A stretch of DNA of 64,000 nucleotides from Costus lasius (Eukaryota > Streptophyta > Magnoliopsida > Zingiberales > Costaceae). The translations under genes and the position numbers were made by a program. Numbering within the stretch: the stretch's first letter is position 1; every line of letters starts with the position of its first letter. Below the pieces are notes generated by a model that was not told the origin of the DNA, ran no database searches, and worked only from the letters and a program-made list of their open reading frames with translations. Shown here one piece after another: positions 53,304 through 64,000 of this stretch. The DNA lies in NCBI GenBank assembly GCA_027563935.2, contig CM050449.1, positions 56,127,949 to 56,191,948 on the forward strand, given 5' to 3'.

Positions 53304-55126
53304 TGATATCTCATATTTTTATAGTCTTTTAGACCTATATTTGCCTGTGAATCGAGACCTATTTTCATATTTTTTACATCTCTTTCTAGCTTATTTTATT
53401 AATTTCCTTCAGAAGCTTCACTATTTGTTATGTTTGATGAATACAGGGTAATTCACTCGTTTCTAGAGCTATTTGGAAGTATATTTACGTCCCCAAGTGA
53501 ATCAAGAACCTTGACAAGAAGTTTGGCTTCAAACGGGACAAATTTCTAGAATTACGGCCGAGGCCCTAATCTGCATTATGGCCGTAATTCCAAAATTTAC
53601 TTCCCAAGGAGCCCATTTTTATGCAAGCATAATCATATTCCAAAGACAAGCCCTTAATTTTCTCAATGGAAGCCTTTCGGAAGACAAAACTTCGACATAC
53701 GACATTATGGGTACAGCCGTAATTTCACCTTGCCCATAATTTTTATATCGGCAACCTTTGAAACCATACTTTAGCTGGAATCCAAGTCAAGTCAAAGATC
53801 AACTCACCCGTAAAATTTCAAATGAAACGGGGTTTGCCACAGAAATTACGAGCATGCCCATAATCTCATTACACCCGTAATGGTATTAAGAGCATTAAGT
53901 ACATTAAAGGGCTGCATTAAAATGGCCATAACTTTTCTGTTACAAGTCCGTTTCGGACGTTTTTGGTACCAAAATGACAAGCATTAAATGGGCCATAAGT
54001 GTAAGGACTTTGGGAGTTAAAGAGCATCAATGTTGGCATTACAGGCCTTCCCATAATCTTCATTACACCCATAATCTCCTCTACGCAACCTAAATTTAAA
54101 ACAGCCATAACTCCCTCATTATAGCTCCGTTTTGAACGTTTTTGGTGTCAAAACGTAGATAATAAAGAGAGATATCAATTTATGCATTCAGATATTTCAT
54201 TAGAATCTATAAAATGGGTGAAAAGCCTCTTTAAATGGCGACGAGTCTTGGGCAAAAGTGGTGATCTTGGTGAAAATTTGGGAGAACAAGATCTCTTGTG
54301 CATCCATTCCAGAAGGCTTGGAGAAAAGAAGATTGCAACCCTTTTTGAAGAGTTTATTATTTTCTATCTTCAATTCTTTCTTATATTTCTTTCTTCTTCT
54401 AGAGATTTGTATTCAAACGACGCTATGATAGCGTAATTTCTTTGTCGAAACTAAAGGTTTAGTCTCGTTGATTGTATCTTATTTTTGAATTTGTTATTTC
54501 ATAGCAAATACAAATTTTATCTTGTGTTTATTCGTTCTATGCTGTTTTACCTCTAGAGTTACCTTAATCACGTAATTTCTTTTCTCGGGCGCCGCAAGAA
54601 GGACCGAAAGGTGAATTGCGACGCTAGATCTGCTAGATCGAACATGCTCTGAGCCATCAAGAATTAGGGTGGGATTTGTGTGAGGAACCTTATAATATCT
54701 CCGAACCCATTGGATCAATCTAGATTCGGTTTGCCACGAAAGTAGGCCGCCGATCTAGGTTGATACCGGATTACGCCGTCGAAAGAGGGTAATCTATACC
54801 TTTTGATTTTTCTTTGAGCACTTTTAAAATTATTTTGCTATAATTTTAACTCGTATGAATTTAAGATCCATCAACGAGATGAACCCGATGTTCCGATATC
54901 CCTAACCCCTGTTTTCTACCCAAAACAATCTCTTGCTTGATTCGGTCTGCATTAAGTTATATTTACTTTACTTTCTATAATCTCAAATCACTTGATCTGA
55001 TTGTCAAGCTATTAATTCATAATCTCTTAGTAATTTATCACTGTCCCTATGGGATCGACACTTTAGTACTACCACGACAAAATTGTCATGCTTGCAGTAA
55101 ATAATGCGATAGTATAGCACACATCA
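53304..55126 (+). repeat. 3' LTR of element H (1823 bp)
   Basis: Ends are TGATATCTCA and GCACACATCA. The TATA box is CTATAAAAT at 54207-54215. A palindrome array (53553-54085) lies upstream and contains a duplication of about 194 bases (CATTACACCC at 53867 and 54061; CGTTTTTGGT in both). No partner LTR is in the window, so the edges rest on motif and context. Confidence 0.75.
53553..54085 (+). promoter_or_regulatory. ACGG palindrome array in U3 (H)
   Basis: Copies such as ATTACGGCCGAGGCCCTAAT, CATTATGGCCGTAATTCC and ATTACGAGCATGCCCATAAT. They are more degenerate than in B but in the same place, ending about 120 bases before the TATA box. Confidence 0.6.
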
Positions 55127-56263
55127 GTGCCCGCCATGCAAAATGGGCCGAGTACTTGCAGCAGTACTCGTTGGTGATTAATCACAAGGCGGGTAAGGAA
55201 AATGTCGCCATGGACGCATTGAGTCACATCCAAACCCTCTTGTGTGTGATGCGCACGTGCATTAAAACATTTCACCACGTTAAGGAGGAATACCCTTCTT
55301 ATCCTGACTTTGGTGCCCATATGCTGCCCGTCACTGAGTCTTGCAACCCCGAGTCCCCGTTCCAGCTTTGCGAAAGTACCTCTTTTTGCGTAATCATCTG
55401 TGCATTCCCCGATCTTCCCTTCGTGACCACCTTTTGCTCAAGTTGCATGCGAGTGGAGTTGCCAGCCATCACGGTAGGGACAAAACCCTTGAGATGGCAG
55501 AGGAACACCTGTTTTGCCCTTCCCTTCGCAAGGATGTCGAGCGCATTATGCGCCACTATGGCACGTGCCAAATGGCCAAACCCTGACCCCCGAACACCGG
55601 TCTGTACACCCCTTTGCCGGTTGCTGAAGGTCCTTTGCGTGACCTTAGCATGAACTTTGTCCTTGGGTTACCTCGGACCTCGTCCCACTTCGACTCCAAC
55701 TATGTGGTCATAGATCGGTTCTCAAAGATGGCCCACTTCATACCCTGTTCACGAACTGCAGATGCCTCCCACGTGGTGCACCTCTTTTTCAAGGAGATTG
55801 TCCGTCTCCATAGTCTCCCTTTGACCATCGTGTCCGAACACGACACACGATTTGTGAGCCACTTCTGCGCTCACTTTGGGCCCTCTAAGGCACCACCCTC
55901 AAGTTCTCTACGGCCTACCACCCCCAAAATGATGGGCAGACCGAAGTGGTTAACTATAGTATGGGTAACTTGCTTCGTTGCCTCATTGGCGATCACCTGA
56001 GGTCTTGGGACACCATCCTCCCCAGGGCAGAATTCACGTACAATAGTGCAGTCAAAAGGCCTATAGGTCTTAGTCCCTTCCAAGTTGTCATGGGTCATCA
56101 ACCACATAAGCCCATCAACTCGCATGACCTTCCCATGGAATCCCACCTCTCTGAGCATGCATACTCTTTTGCCCAGCATGTAGCTAGCTTGCATGCGGAA
56201 GTTTGGCATTGTATCTTTTTGGGCAACACTCGCAATGCAATGAGGGCCAACTAGCACCGTAGG
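55127..56263 (+). pseudogene. F RNase H end and integrase
   Basis: It begins ARHAKWAEYLQQYSLVI and HKAGKENVAMDALSH, the last RNase H motif. Then comes the zinc-binding part (HHGRDKTLEMAEEH and MRHYGTCQMAKP), and the core [56 protein letters not shown] and DGQTEVVN. The catalytic Asp at MDF is Asn (MNF). Several frameshifts and a TGA near 55583 break it. It is cut at 56264 by a solo LTR. Confidence 0.75.
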
Positions 56264-57936
56264 TGATGACACTAAAATATATAGTAACTTTTGTGCCATT
56301 TAAAGGGTATTTTTGTGTCATATTTATCCTCTTTTGCTTGTTTTTAAGCCTTATTTGTTAAATATTGCAGAATCTATACCTTTCCTCATTTTTGATGATT
56401 TTTAGGTAAAAAGTGTCATATTTTGATGGATTTTGAAAGATTTAAGCACACCAATGGATTCCAGACGCCGAGATGAAGCCGCCCGTCAATTTTCATGCAA
56501 ATCGGAGTAAGTTTAAAAAATACACCACGGGTGTAATTTATATTATGGCCTATAATTTTCTACCCAGATTACACCCCTACCGTACTGAAAATTATGGTAC
56601 CGTATTTTCTACCTAGAAATTATGGCAATGCCGTAATATTTTTTATGGTATCGTATTTTTAACCCAGAATTAACAGAAAACTTTGCTGAAATTACGACAA
56701 TGTCGTAATGAAAAACACGGCCATAATTCTATTCCTAGCACACTATAAACCTGTCTCAACAAGGAGAAGACCAGGGAGACAAAAAGCCCTAATTTTTATC
56801 CACTATCCAGAGAGAAATCAGAAAGGGCATTTCTAGGGCACGGCCTCTCGCCGAGAGGCGTAGAGGCCATATCAGGCCGCGATTTTAACTAGGAAGCTTC
56901 ACCTAGAAGAGAAGAGGATACCCCAGAAGTTTCAGAGCGAAAGGAGTTCGATCGGAGGAGAAATCAATGAAAGAAGAGGCGCCGGCACTATTCACTCGCA
57001 AGATTACGGCTGTAATTCCGTGCTGTAAAGTTGATTTTCCCTTCTTTTCAATTTCTGATCGTTCTAAACTATGGATTATTGTAATTCTTCTTTCATGTTA
57101 ACTTAGATATCTTTTGGGACATGGGGTGTAATCCCCTTGATTTTTTATGACTAAATAACTTTTATTTCGTCAGTATAATTTTGTTATGATGATTCTACTT
57201 ATGTGATGATTGTCTATAACTCTCCATAGTTTTCTTATTATCATGCATTTTTTAGAGTTTACGCAATATGGACTGAAAGGTGATTTGCTTGAGAACTTGG
57301 AACCTAAAATTGAATATTAGGAACTCACTGTAAGAAATTAGGTTAGTTCTTATTTCTTGATTTTAGAAGAATAATTACCATGTTTGATTATTTGAATCCA
57401 GGATCGAGTTATTTTGTTAAACGTGAAGATCTTGTGTGAAAGTGAGGATCGGAACGTTGGAGAACCTTAAGTAGAACCTATGTTGAGATTCGGATACACG
57501 AAAGTGATCCTTGACTTTCCACTTGAGATGATCAACTTAGAATTCGGATGCACGAAAGTGATCCTTGAGTTCTTTGATTGATGATTTACTTATTTTCAGC
57601 ATGGGATAGATCTTGCACGAAAGCGAGGATCGGTCCCATGTATCATTGTCTGCACGAAAGTGAGATAATCCCTTTATGAAGTAAATTATATCTTTATCAT
57701 GATAAAATTAGACTGACGACCTTTTATTCATATCTAGACATGGAAATAAAGGTGGATGAAACCCTAGTCCCAATTTCTCTCTGATTATCCCTACGCTCTT
57801 CTTATCATTTACTTGCATCATATTCGATTTGCTTAGCTAGTGAGAAAACAACTATTTGGTATTTAACACGTAGGTCTCTGTGGGTTCGATATCTTAATTG
57901 TTACTTCGAGTATCCATGCACTTGCGGACTACAACA
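56264..57936 (+). repeat. Solo LTR of the B/G family (1673 bp)
   Basis: Ends are TGATGACACTAA and CTACAACA, flanked by a perfect duplication GTAGG (56259-56263 and 57937-57941). There is no internal sequence, so it arose by LTR-LTR recombination of a once complete element. It holds the palindrome array (56521-56715), a TATA-like CTATAAAC at 56743-56750 and five GCACGAAAGTGA-type motifs. Confidence 0.92.
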
Positions 57937-57941
57937 GTAGG

Positions 57942-58138
57942 CCACATCACTTTTCTATAGGTGAGCTAGTGAGAGTGCGCATCCACCCTAAGCGCGTTTC
58001 CAACCGGGCACACTTTAAGCTCTAGCCACGTTTCATGGGGCCTTATGCGGTAGTACGGTGGATTGGCTCCAATGCCTATGTCCCGGACTTACCCGAGAGC
58101 ATGGGGATTAACCCCATCTTCAACGTGGCGGATATCCT
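57942..58138 (+). pseudogene. F integrase C-terminus (GPY/F module)
   Basis: It reads GELVRVRIHPKRVSN, a stop, then PRFMGPYAVVRWIGSNAYV and NPIFNVADIL, the GPY/F module at the end of chromovirus-like integrases. It ends where a copia LTR begins; no chromodomain is visible before that point. Confidence 0.75.
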
Positions 58139-58586
58139 TGTTGGTGTTTATGCCCTTAGACCAGTTATTGGTCTATCTTATACTACTTGACATCGATATT
58201 TTATATATCATTTTAGCATTGTCGTTATTATGCTATGTTTACATCTACGACTATATACTTGCATGATAATGTCCCTAGAGACAGATTGGATCTATGCTCA
58301 AACATATGTCCCCAGTCAAGTACCTGAGTGGATAAGGGACAACTTTGGTACATGTGAGACTGGTATATGGGATGGTTAGGCATGAGGTGCTAACGCAAGC
58401 ATATGGGTATATCAGTGCTGGATATACTGGACTGACCCGCTGTGAGGCTCTAACTTGGTGTCATGAGTTAATCTCACAAGTGACAGGAGATGCATTGATC
58501 CCTTGACTTGAGGTCATTGACTCTTCTATATGATTAGGGACATACTTTGATACAACCTAACACCTCGTCGTAGTTGGGAGGTCATA
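58139..58586 (+). repeat. Copia LTR fragment 1
   Basis: It starts TGTTGGTGTTTATGCCC directly after F integrase and resembles the beginning of a copia LTR. It has no end, because a second LTR start follows at 58587. Confidence 0.5.
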
Positions 58587-58749
58587 TGTTGGTGTATATG
58601 CCCTCAAGACCAATATATGGACATGGTCACTCATTGTTTGAATGTACGTTGATAGAATTACTATTCTTTATAAAGGCATGGTCGTTATTATGCAGACTTC
58701 TCTACCTGCGTTGATGTATTAAGTTGCATAAATAATGTCCCAGGAGTTT
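58587..58749 (+). repeat. Copia LTR fragment 2
   Basis: It starts TGTTGGTGTATATGCCC and shares TTTATAAAGGCATGG and a CTGNNTTGAATAATGTC-like stretch with the D LTR start, so it is a distant relative. It is truncated at about 58749. Confidence 0.5.
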
Positions 58750-59260
58750 GTTGGGAAACCCCAGGGATATTTTATAATTTTTTAGAGATATAAATTACAC
58801 AAATACATTGCGCAGCGGAACCAATATCCCCGAAACAGGCTAGTCCCAAAAACCCAGTGAAGATCGCAAGCGAGGGAGTCGACACGATGAGATAGAAGAT
58901 ACCTCAAAGCAAGATGATGTCGATGTCGTGATAGGCGCCCAAGCGTGCGCCCTCTGCAGTCTCACACACACGGATCTTTTGAGTCCTCTTCTTCCACGCC
59001 CGGTGCTAGCCTCGGGAAGAAGATCCAAGCCTTTGTGCTTCTTCTTCAAGCCTTGCGCCACCTCCAAGGTATTTGCGCCGATGAAGAAGATGAAGAGAAG
59101 AGGATGAAGTCACCAAGCCCTTGTCACACTTGCGCCACCTTCAAGGGAAGAAGCGCCAAGAGAAAGGAAGATGCTTGCGGCTATGAAGATGGAAGAGGAG
59201 GTTGTGCCACCTCCAAGCTTGCTCTCGCCTCTCGCTTGTGTTACTCACACCTCCAAGGAT
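58750..59260 (-). repeat. Copia LTR fragment 3 (minus strand)
   Basis: The left edge, TGTTGGGAAACCCC, looks like an LTR end in minus sense. The rest is a leader-like CT- and AAG-rich region, and a minus-strand TATA box (CTATAAAAGAGG) lies at about 59289-59300. An open frame at 58945-59307 is low-complexity and not a gene. The right edge is uncertain. Confidence 0.4.
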
Positions 59261-60967
59261 TGTGTAACAAGAGAGGGGCGCCTAGGGCCTCTTTTATAGA
59301 GCCATAGGTGAAAAGGGGGGTGAAACCCTAAACGCATGCACTTCTACAATTTTGCATGGGCGGAAATAAGGATTTCATGAAGATCGCATGTGGCATGAAC
59401 ATATGATCAACTTAATGTCTGCAAAGATCAAGTTGTGATCTTGCCATTGCCATTGGTCGGAAGGCGACTTGGAAGCAAGAGGGCGATGCGGCTCTCCTCC
59501 AAAGTGGACGCACACAAGATGGCGATGGCTTCCTCCCTTGGCGTGAACCTTGTGCTAGCAAAGCTCTTCAAGGTGTCCTTGATGCGTGAAGGAGATGAGA
59601 TGATTTCTTTCCTTGGCTGGCCGAATCCCTCCTTCAACACTCATGGAGGTGAGTCACACGAGAGGAAGAGCAAGAGAGAGGCGAGAGTCTTCGAACGTGG
59701 AGGCGTCTTCAATTTGGAAAACCGATTTCCAAATATAGTAAGCGCTCATGCGTTCAAGCGTTCACTCCAAGTGAACCGTTCGCAACTCCTTCTCCCTTTG
59801 AACCATGCGCTCATATGATGAACCGGTTCAATTGAATTTGGTTCAAAGACCAAATCAAACCAAGCCTTGGTCTAGACCTTATTAAACCGAAAGGCTCAAG
59901 ATCTAACCACACATCTCTTGATGCTCTTGATCTCATCGATCTAGCATCAATTCTCTCGATCGAAGCTTACCGATCTCAAGCCCTAATCAATCAAACATGA
60001 TCAGACCAGATCTCACTTCCAATCAGAGTTTAAATTCCTTTAAACTGAACCAAAACAATTCAGTCCACACGATCTGACATAAGTAAGCCATATCATCAAA
60101 TTGTGCGACCCTAAGGGTTTCCTTTAATGTCGGTAACGATAACTTACGTTATCACGAACAGAGAGGGGTATCTAGAAACACATCACTGTCTCCCGATATA
60201 AAGGAAAGAGTTTTCCAAGACTACTCCCAAACCATAGCACAAGTGTGAACCCAAGTCACTTGACATATGTGTTTCCTTTGCCACTGGATGTTCTCGTTGG
60301 ACAAGCGTGTCAAGCCTGTAACTCCAACATGATGAGAGTGGTTAGATCAGATGAACATAGTCATCTGAGTATGGCCATACACTTTCTCAACCATCTCATA
60401 CAGGGGGCCCCTTTAGAACATCACACTCCAACTAGGAGAGGCAATCCTATATCTATCACTAATGCCCTAACATGACTCATGCCCATTATCCAAGATAATC
60501 TATAACCATTATATTTCAAATGATATTGAACTACCTCAAGACAATGCCAATCATCATTTAGAAACACAAGTGATCTCAAGTCAGAGGAAATATGCCACTT
60601 GTTTGCATATAAGGATTATTCACATTGCGACAAACAATCGAACATCCTTAGTAGGGTCTGTCCAGTACATCCAATGCACCTATGAGTCTACATCTTATTC
60701 CATGCTCGAAGCATCCTATAAGATTAGAACACATATTAGTCTCAATCATATCAAGGCTGTCTCATGTTCACCAAGATATCTCGACTAAGGACTATACTGC
60801 ATGTCAGCCAAGCTGAACACCATTGAGACATTATTCAGAAGTATACATGTAGCAGCAGATAATGCAACAACCTGAATAACAACCATTGCCTTTATAAACA
60901 TAGTTTATACATGATACTGATAATAACCCAAGGCCTCAAACATTAGCCTTAAGGGCATACTCCAATA
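59261..60967 (-). repeat. 3' LTR of element I
   Basis: It follows the E LTR from about 59310 to 60967, where it ends CTCCAATA in place of CCCCAACA, so the terminal CA has decayed. The left end is approximate. The short open frame at 59435-59818 is not conserved in frame with E and is probably not a gene. Confidence 0.75.
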
Positions 60968-60987
60968 ATCTCCCACTTGCACTTAAT

Positions 60988-63900
60988 CTAATGGTTGAGA
61001 AATCTCAAACCCATATTATTACAGTGCTTCTCATGCTTCTGCTGCGCCAGAGGCTTTGTAAGCGGGTCAGCTAGATTGTCATCTGTATGAACCTTGCAGA
61101 TCTTGATCTCTCCTCGATCTATGATCTCACGGATCAAATGAAACCTTCTCTGTATGTGCTTGGACTTCTGGTGCGACCGTGGTTCCTTTGCTTGTGCTAT
61201 TGCTCCAGTGTTATCACAGAAGATAACCAAAGGATCTGCACTCGAAGGAACAACACCAAGTTCTTGAACGAACTTACGAATCCACACTGCCTCCTTTGAT
61301 GCTTCTGAGGCTGCAACATACTCGGCTTCTGTTGTGGAATCAGCAATAATTGATTGTTTGAAACTTTTCCACACCACTGCTCCTCCATTCAAGCTAAAAA
61401 CATAGCCTGATTGCGATCAGAAATCATCCTGGTCAGATTGGAACAAAGCGTCAGTATATCCTTCAATACTGAGTTCTTCCTGACCTCCATATATCAAGAA
61501 CATATCTTTGGTCCTCCGAAGATATTTCAAAATGTTCTTGACTGCAATCCAGTGTGCCTTACCTGGATTACTTTGGAATCGACTGGTGACGCTTAACCCG
61601 TAAGCGACGTCTGGGCGAGTACACAACATCGCATACATAATGGATCCAATAGCCGAAGCATAAGGCGTATTGTCCATTTCATCTTTCTCAGACTGTGTTT
61701 GAGGACACTGGCTCTTAGAAAGATTCAGACCATGTCTGACTGGAAGATATCCTCTTTTAGAATTTTCTAAATGGAATCTCTCCAGGACTTTATCGATGTA
61801 AGTACTCTGGCACAGCCCGAGAAGCCTCTTAGATCTATCTCTGTAGATCTTCACACCTAATACATAGGCTGCTTCTCCTAAATCTTTCATCTGGAAATAT
61901 TTTCTTAACCATGCTTTAACGGCATGCAGTTCAGGAATATCGTTTCCAATGATCAAGATATCATCGACGTAGAGGACTAGGAAAATAATCACGCTCCCAC
62001 TAAACCTCTTATATACACACGGGTCATCTTCATTTTTGATGAAACCAAATTCACAGATTGATTCATCAAAACGAATATTCCAGCTTCTCGATGCTTGCTT
62101 AAGTCCATAAATGGACTTCTTTAATTTGCATATTTTATGACGATCTGATGGATTGATGAAACCTTCAGGTTGTGTCATATACACATCCTCTTCTAGTTTT
62201 CCATTAAGGAAAGTGGTCTTCACATCCATTTGCCAGATCTCATAATCATAATATGCTGCTATCGCGAGAATAATCCGAATAGACTTGAACATGGCTACAG
62301 GAGAGAAAGTTTCATCATAATCTATCCCGTAGATTTGTTTGAAACCTTTCGCAACTAGCCTGCCTTTATAGGTAACCACGTTACCATCCATGTTAATCTT
62401 CTTTTTGAAGATCCATTTACAGCCTATAGGGATTACTCCCTGAGGCGGATCAACCAAATCCCAGACTTGGTTATCTGACATGGAGTCCATCTCGGCTCGC
62501 ATAGCTCTAAGCCATCTCGCTGATTCCGGTCCACTGACCGCATCCGCATAAGTGAGGGGTTCATCATTAATGATATAGACTCCGTCATAGCGCTCAGGCT
62601 GTCGACGGATCCTTCCCGATCTTCGCGGTTCCCGTGATATCTGAGCCTCAGGTTGTTCAGTAACCTGTTTTATTGGCTCAGGCACATCCAACTGAGTTTG
62701 ACTACTTTGTCCTTCTTCTGGATTCTCATCCAGCTTTATTTCTCTCCCACTTGCCTCTTGCAGAAGAAATTCCTTCTCAAGAAAAATAGCCGTTCGAGCA
62801 ACAAATATTTTGTTCTCCTTGGGATCAAAGAAATAATAACCCTTAGTTTCCTTAGGGTAACCGACAAAGATACATTTATCAGATCTGCTCTCCAGTTTCC
62901 CAGAGGCGAGCTTTTTGACATAAGCCTCGCAACCCCAGATTTTAATAAATGTCAAGCTCGGCTGTTTCCCATACCTTTGCAGCTGTTTCCAGTGCAAAAC
63001 CCCAAAAGGAGTAGGGCAGAGTAGCCTGACTCATCATAGAACGAACCATATCTAGTAACGTTCTATTTCTCCTCTCGGACACACCATTCCATTGCGGTGT
63101 TCCTGGCGGAGTGAGCTGTGAGATGATCCCACACTCCTTCAGATAGTCAGTAAACGTATGACTTAGGTATTCACCACCTCGATCTGAGCGAAGTGCCTTG
63201 ATATTTCGGCCTAGCTGATTCTGTACTTCATTCTTGAACTCTTTGAACTTATCAAAAGATTCACTCTTATGTCTCATCAGATAGACATACCCGTATCTAC
63301 TGAAATCATCAGTAAAGGTAATGAAGTAATGATAGCCACCTCTGGCATGTTTACTAAATGGCCCACACACATCACTGTGTATAAGGTCAAGTAAACCTGA
63401 AGCCCTTTGACCTTTGTGAGGAAAAGGTGACTTCGTCATTTTACCCATCAAACAAGCTTTGCATGTATCAATCTCCTTATAGGAGAATGATCCCAGCAGT
63501 CCATGATCATGCAACCGCTTAATGCGTTTCTCGTTAATATGGCCTAAACGACTATGCCATAGCAAGGTGCTGTCATCAGCATACTTGGCTTTCTTGATAT
63601 CAACGTTCTGTATAGAACATTCCATGTCCAACATGTATAACCCATTGTTAATTGAACCAGTTGCATAAACAATATTATCTAAAGACAAAACACACTTTGA
63701 AATATTGCATTCAAAGGAAAATCCCTTCCTGACAAGAGCAGGAATGGAGATAATATTTTTAGTTATACTGGGAACAAAATAACAACTGTTTAGTTCTAAT
63801 ACAATTCCAGATGGTAAAGAAATGAAGTAGTCTCCTACAGCAACAGCAGCAACCCGTGCCCCGTTTCCAACTCGTAGGTCCACCTCATGCTGTCCCACCT

Positions 63901-64000
63901 GCCTTCTTCTCTTGAGTTCCTGTACATTTGAACAAATGTGAACTCCACATGCAGTGTCCAACACCCATGATATAGAAGAAGAAAACATGACCTCAGTCAC
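60988..64000 (-). pseudogene. I Gag-Pol polyprotein, broken and partial
   Basis: From the right edge it reads protease (WVLDTACGVHIC), the integrase zinc site, D,D-35-E core, reverse transcriptase with YVDDIL and RNase H, nearly all as in D. Two lesions are clear. A 53-base deletion at about 62975 between two GGTA repeats shifts the frame inside integrase. A TGA at 61417-61419 replaces a CGA codon in RNase H (DDF-stop-SQSG). The gag part lies outside the window. Confidence 0.9.

Larger units (their letters stand above)
22970..55126 (+). mobile_element. Element H: 3' half of an Athila-type element
   Basis: It starts inside integrase at about 22970, back to back with G, and continues through integrase, stem-loops, a long 3' region with an Athila-type third ORF, the purine tract and a complete 3' LTR at 53304-55126. 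Element C interrupts the third ORF at 25645-51131. Gag, protease, RT and the 5' LTR are missing. Its LTR is unlike those of A, B and C. The right edge abuts the RNase H end of F. Confidence 0.75.
6380..58138 (+). mobile_element. Element F: chromovirus-like Ty3 element, outer host of the nest
   Basis: Five pieces read in order: LTR-like and leader (about 6380-7271), gag (7272-7943 and 17033-17741), protease (17742-18345), end of RNase H plus integrase (55127-56263), and integrase C-terminus (57942-58138). The order Gag-PR-(RT)-RH-INT and the ending GPYAVVRWIGSNAYV fit a plant chromovirus. Stops and frameshifts occur throughout. The reverse transcriptase is missing and is replaced by the G/H fusion. 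The insertions of E and of the solo LTR are clean, with 5-base duplications. No 3' LTR is seen; the copy stops at a copia LTR at 58139. Confidence 0.75.
59261..64000 (-). mobile_element. Element I: third copia copy of the D/E family, broken
   Basis: Minus strand, with the 3' LTR at left, the purine tract AAGTGGGAGAT at about 60968-60979, and pol running off the right end at the protease. It has a stop in RNase H and a 53-base deletion in integrase, and its LTR is clearly more diverged than those of D and E. It is an older, inactive member. Confidence 0.85.

Noticed and set aside
58139..58749. A complete copia LTR flanking F
   Set aside because: Two LTR starts occur 448 bases apart and no matching end or duplication was found, so they are listed as fragments only.
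58945..59307. A 120-codon open frame before element I
   Set aside because: It has low-complexity Lys, Glu and Ser content in copia LTR or leader-like sequence, with no homologue recognised.

Overview
This window looks like intergenic nuclear DNA of a flowering plant. It is made almost entirely of nested LTR retrotransposons. I find no host protein-coding gene and no rRNA or tRNA gene. The plant assignment rests on the element types: Ty3/gypsy elements of the Athila/Tat kind primed by tRNA-Asp, a chromovirus-like Ty3 element, and a Ty1/copia family primed by initiator tRNA-Met. I cannot name the species. Element letters A to J are mine.

Layout. (1) 96-4961: element A, a non-autonomous Athila/Tat-like element on the + strand with a truncated 5' LTR, one unusual ORF and a complete 3' LTR. 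(2) 4962 to about 6380: the 5' end of a minus-strand element (J) and a GC-rich palindrome array of uncertain ownership. (3) About 6380-58138: element F, a decayed chromovirus-like Ty3 element on the + strand. It is the outer host of everything up to 58138 and is split into five pieces. (4) Inside F gag: element E, an intact minus-strand copia (7944-17027, target-site duplication ATACG). (5) In place of F's reverse transcriptase: a fused pair of Athila/Tat elements, G (minus, 18346-22966) and H (plus, about 22970-55126), joined head to head inside their integrase genes. (6) Inside H's post-pol ORF: element C (minus, 25645-51131, TSD TTCAG), a pol-deleted Athila/Tat element. (7) Inside C: element D, an intact plus-strand copia (26196-35339, TSD AGTTG), in its left LTR; and element B, a non-autonomous plus-strand element (39076-47541, TSD ATACT), in its pol. 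(8) Inside F integrase: a solo LTR (56264-57936, TSD GTAGG). (9) 58139-64000: copia LTR fragments, then element I, a third copy of the D/E copia family on the minus strand, broken and running off the window.

How the parts relate. D and E encode complete Gag-protease-integrase-RT-RNase H polyproteins, and their LTR pairs are identical or nearly so, so they are the youngest layer and could be autonomous. A and B carry no pol but share an ORF family of about 440 codons that I do not recognise. It begins with a Gag-like zinc knuckle and ends in a hydrophobic, basic tail. They would need enzymes supplied by a relative such as G or H.

The most interesting non-coding signal is a set of motifs shared by Ty3 elements whose LTRs otherwise differ. 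There are arrays of palindromes built on TTACGG/CCGTAA just upstream of the LTR TATA box and again in the 3' internal region. There is also a series of stem-loops between the last ORF and the 3' LTR. The copia leader holds a separate twin hairpin with a compensatory base change.
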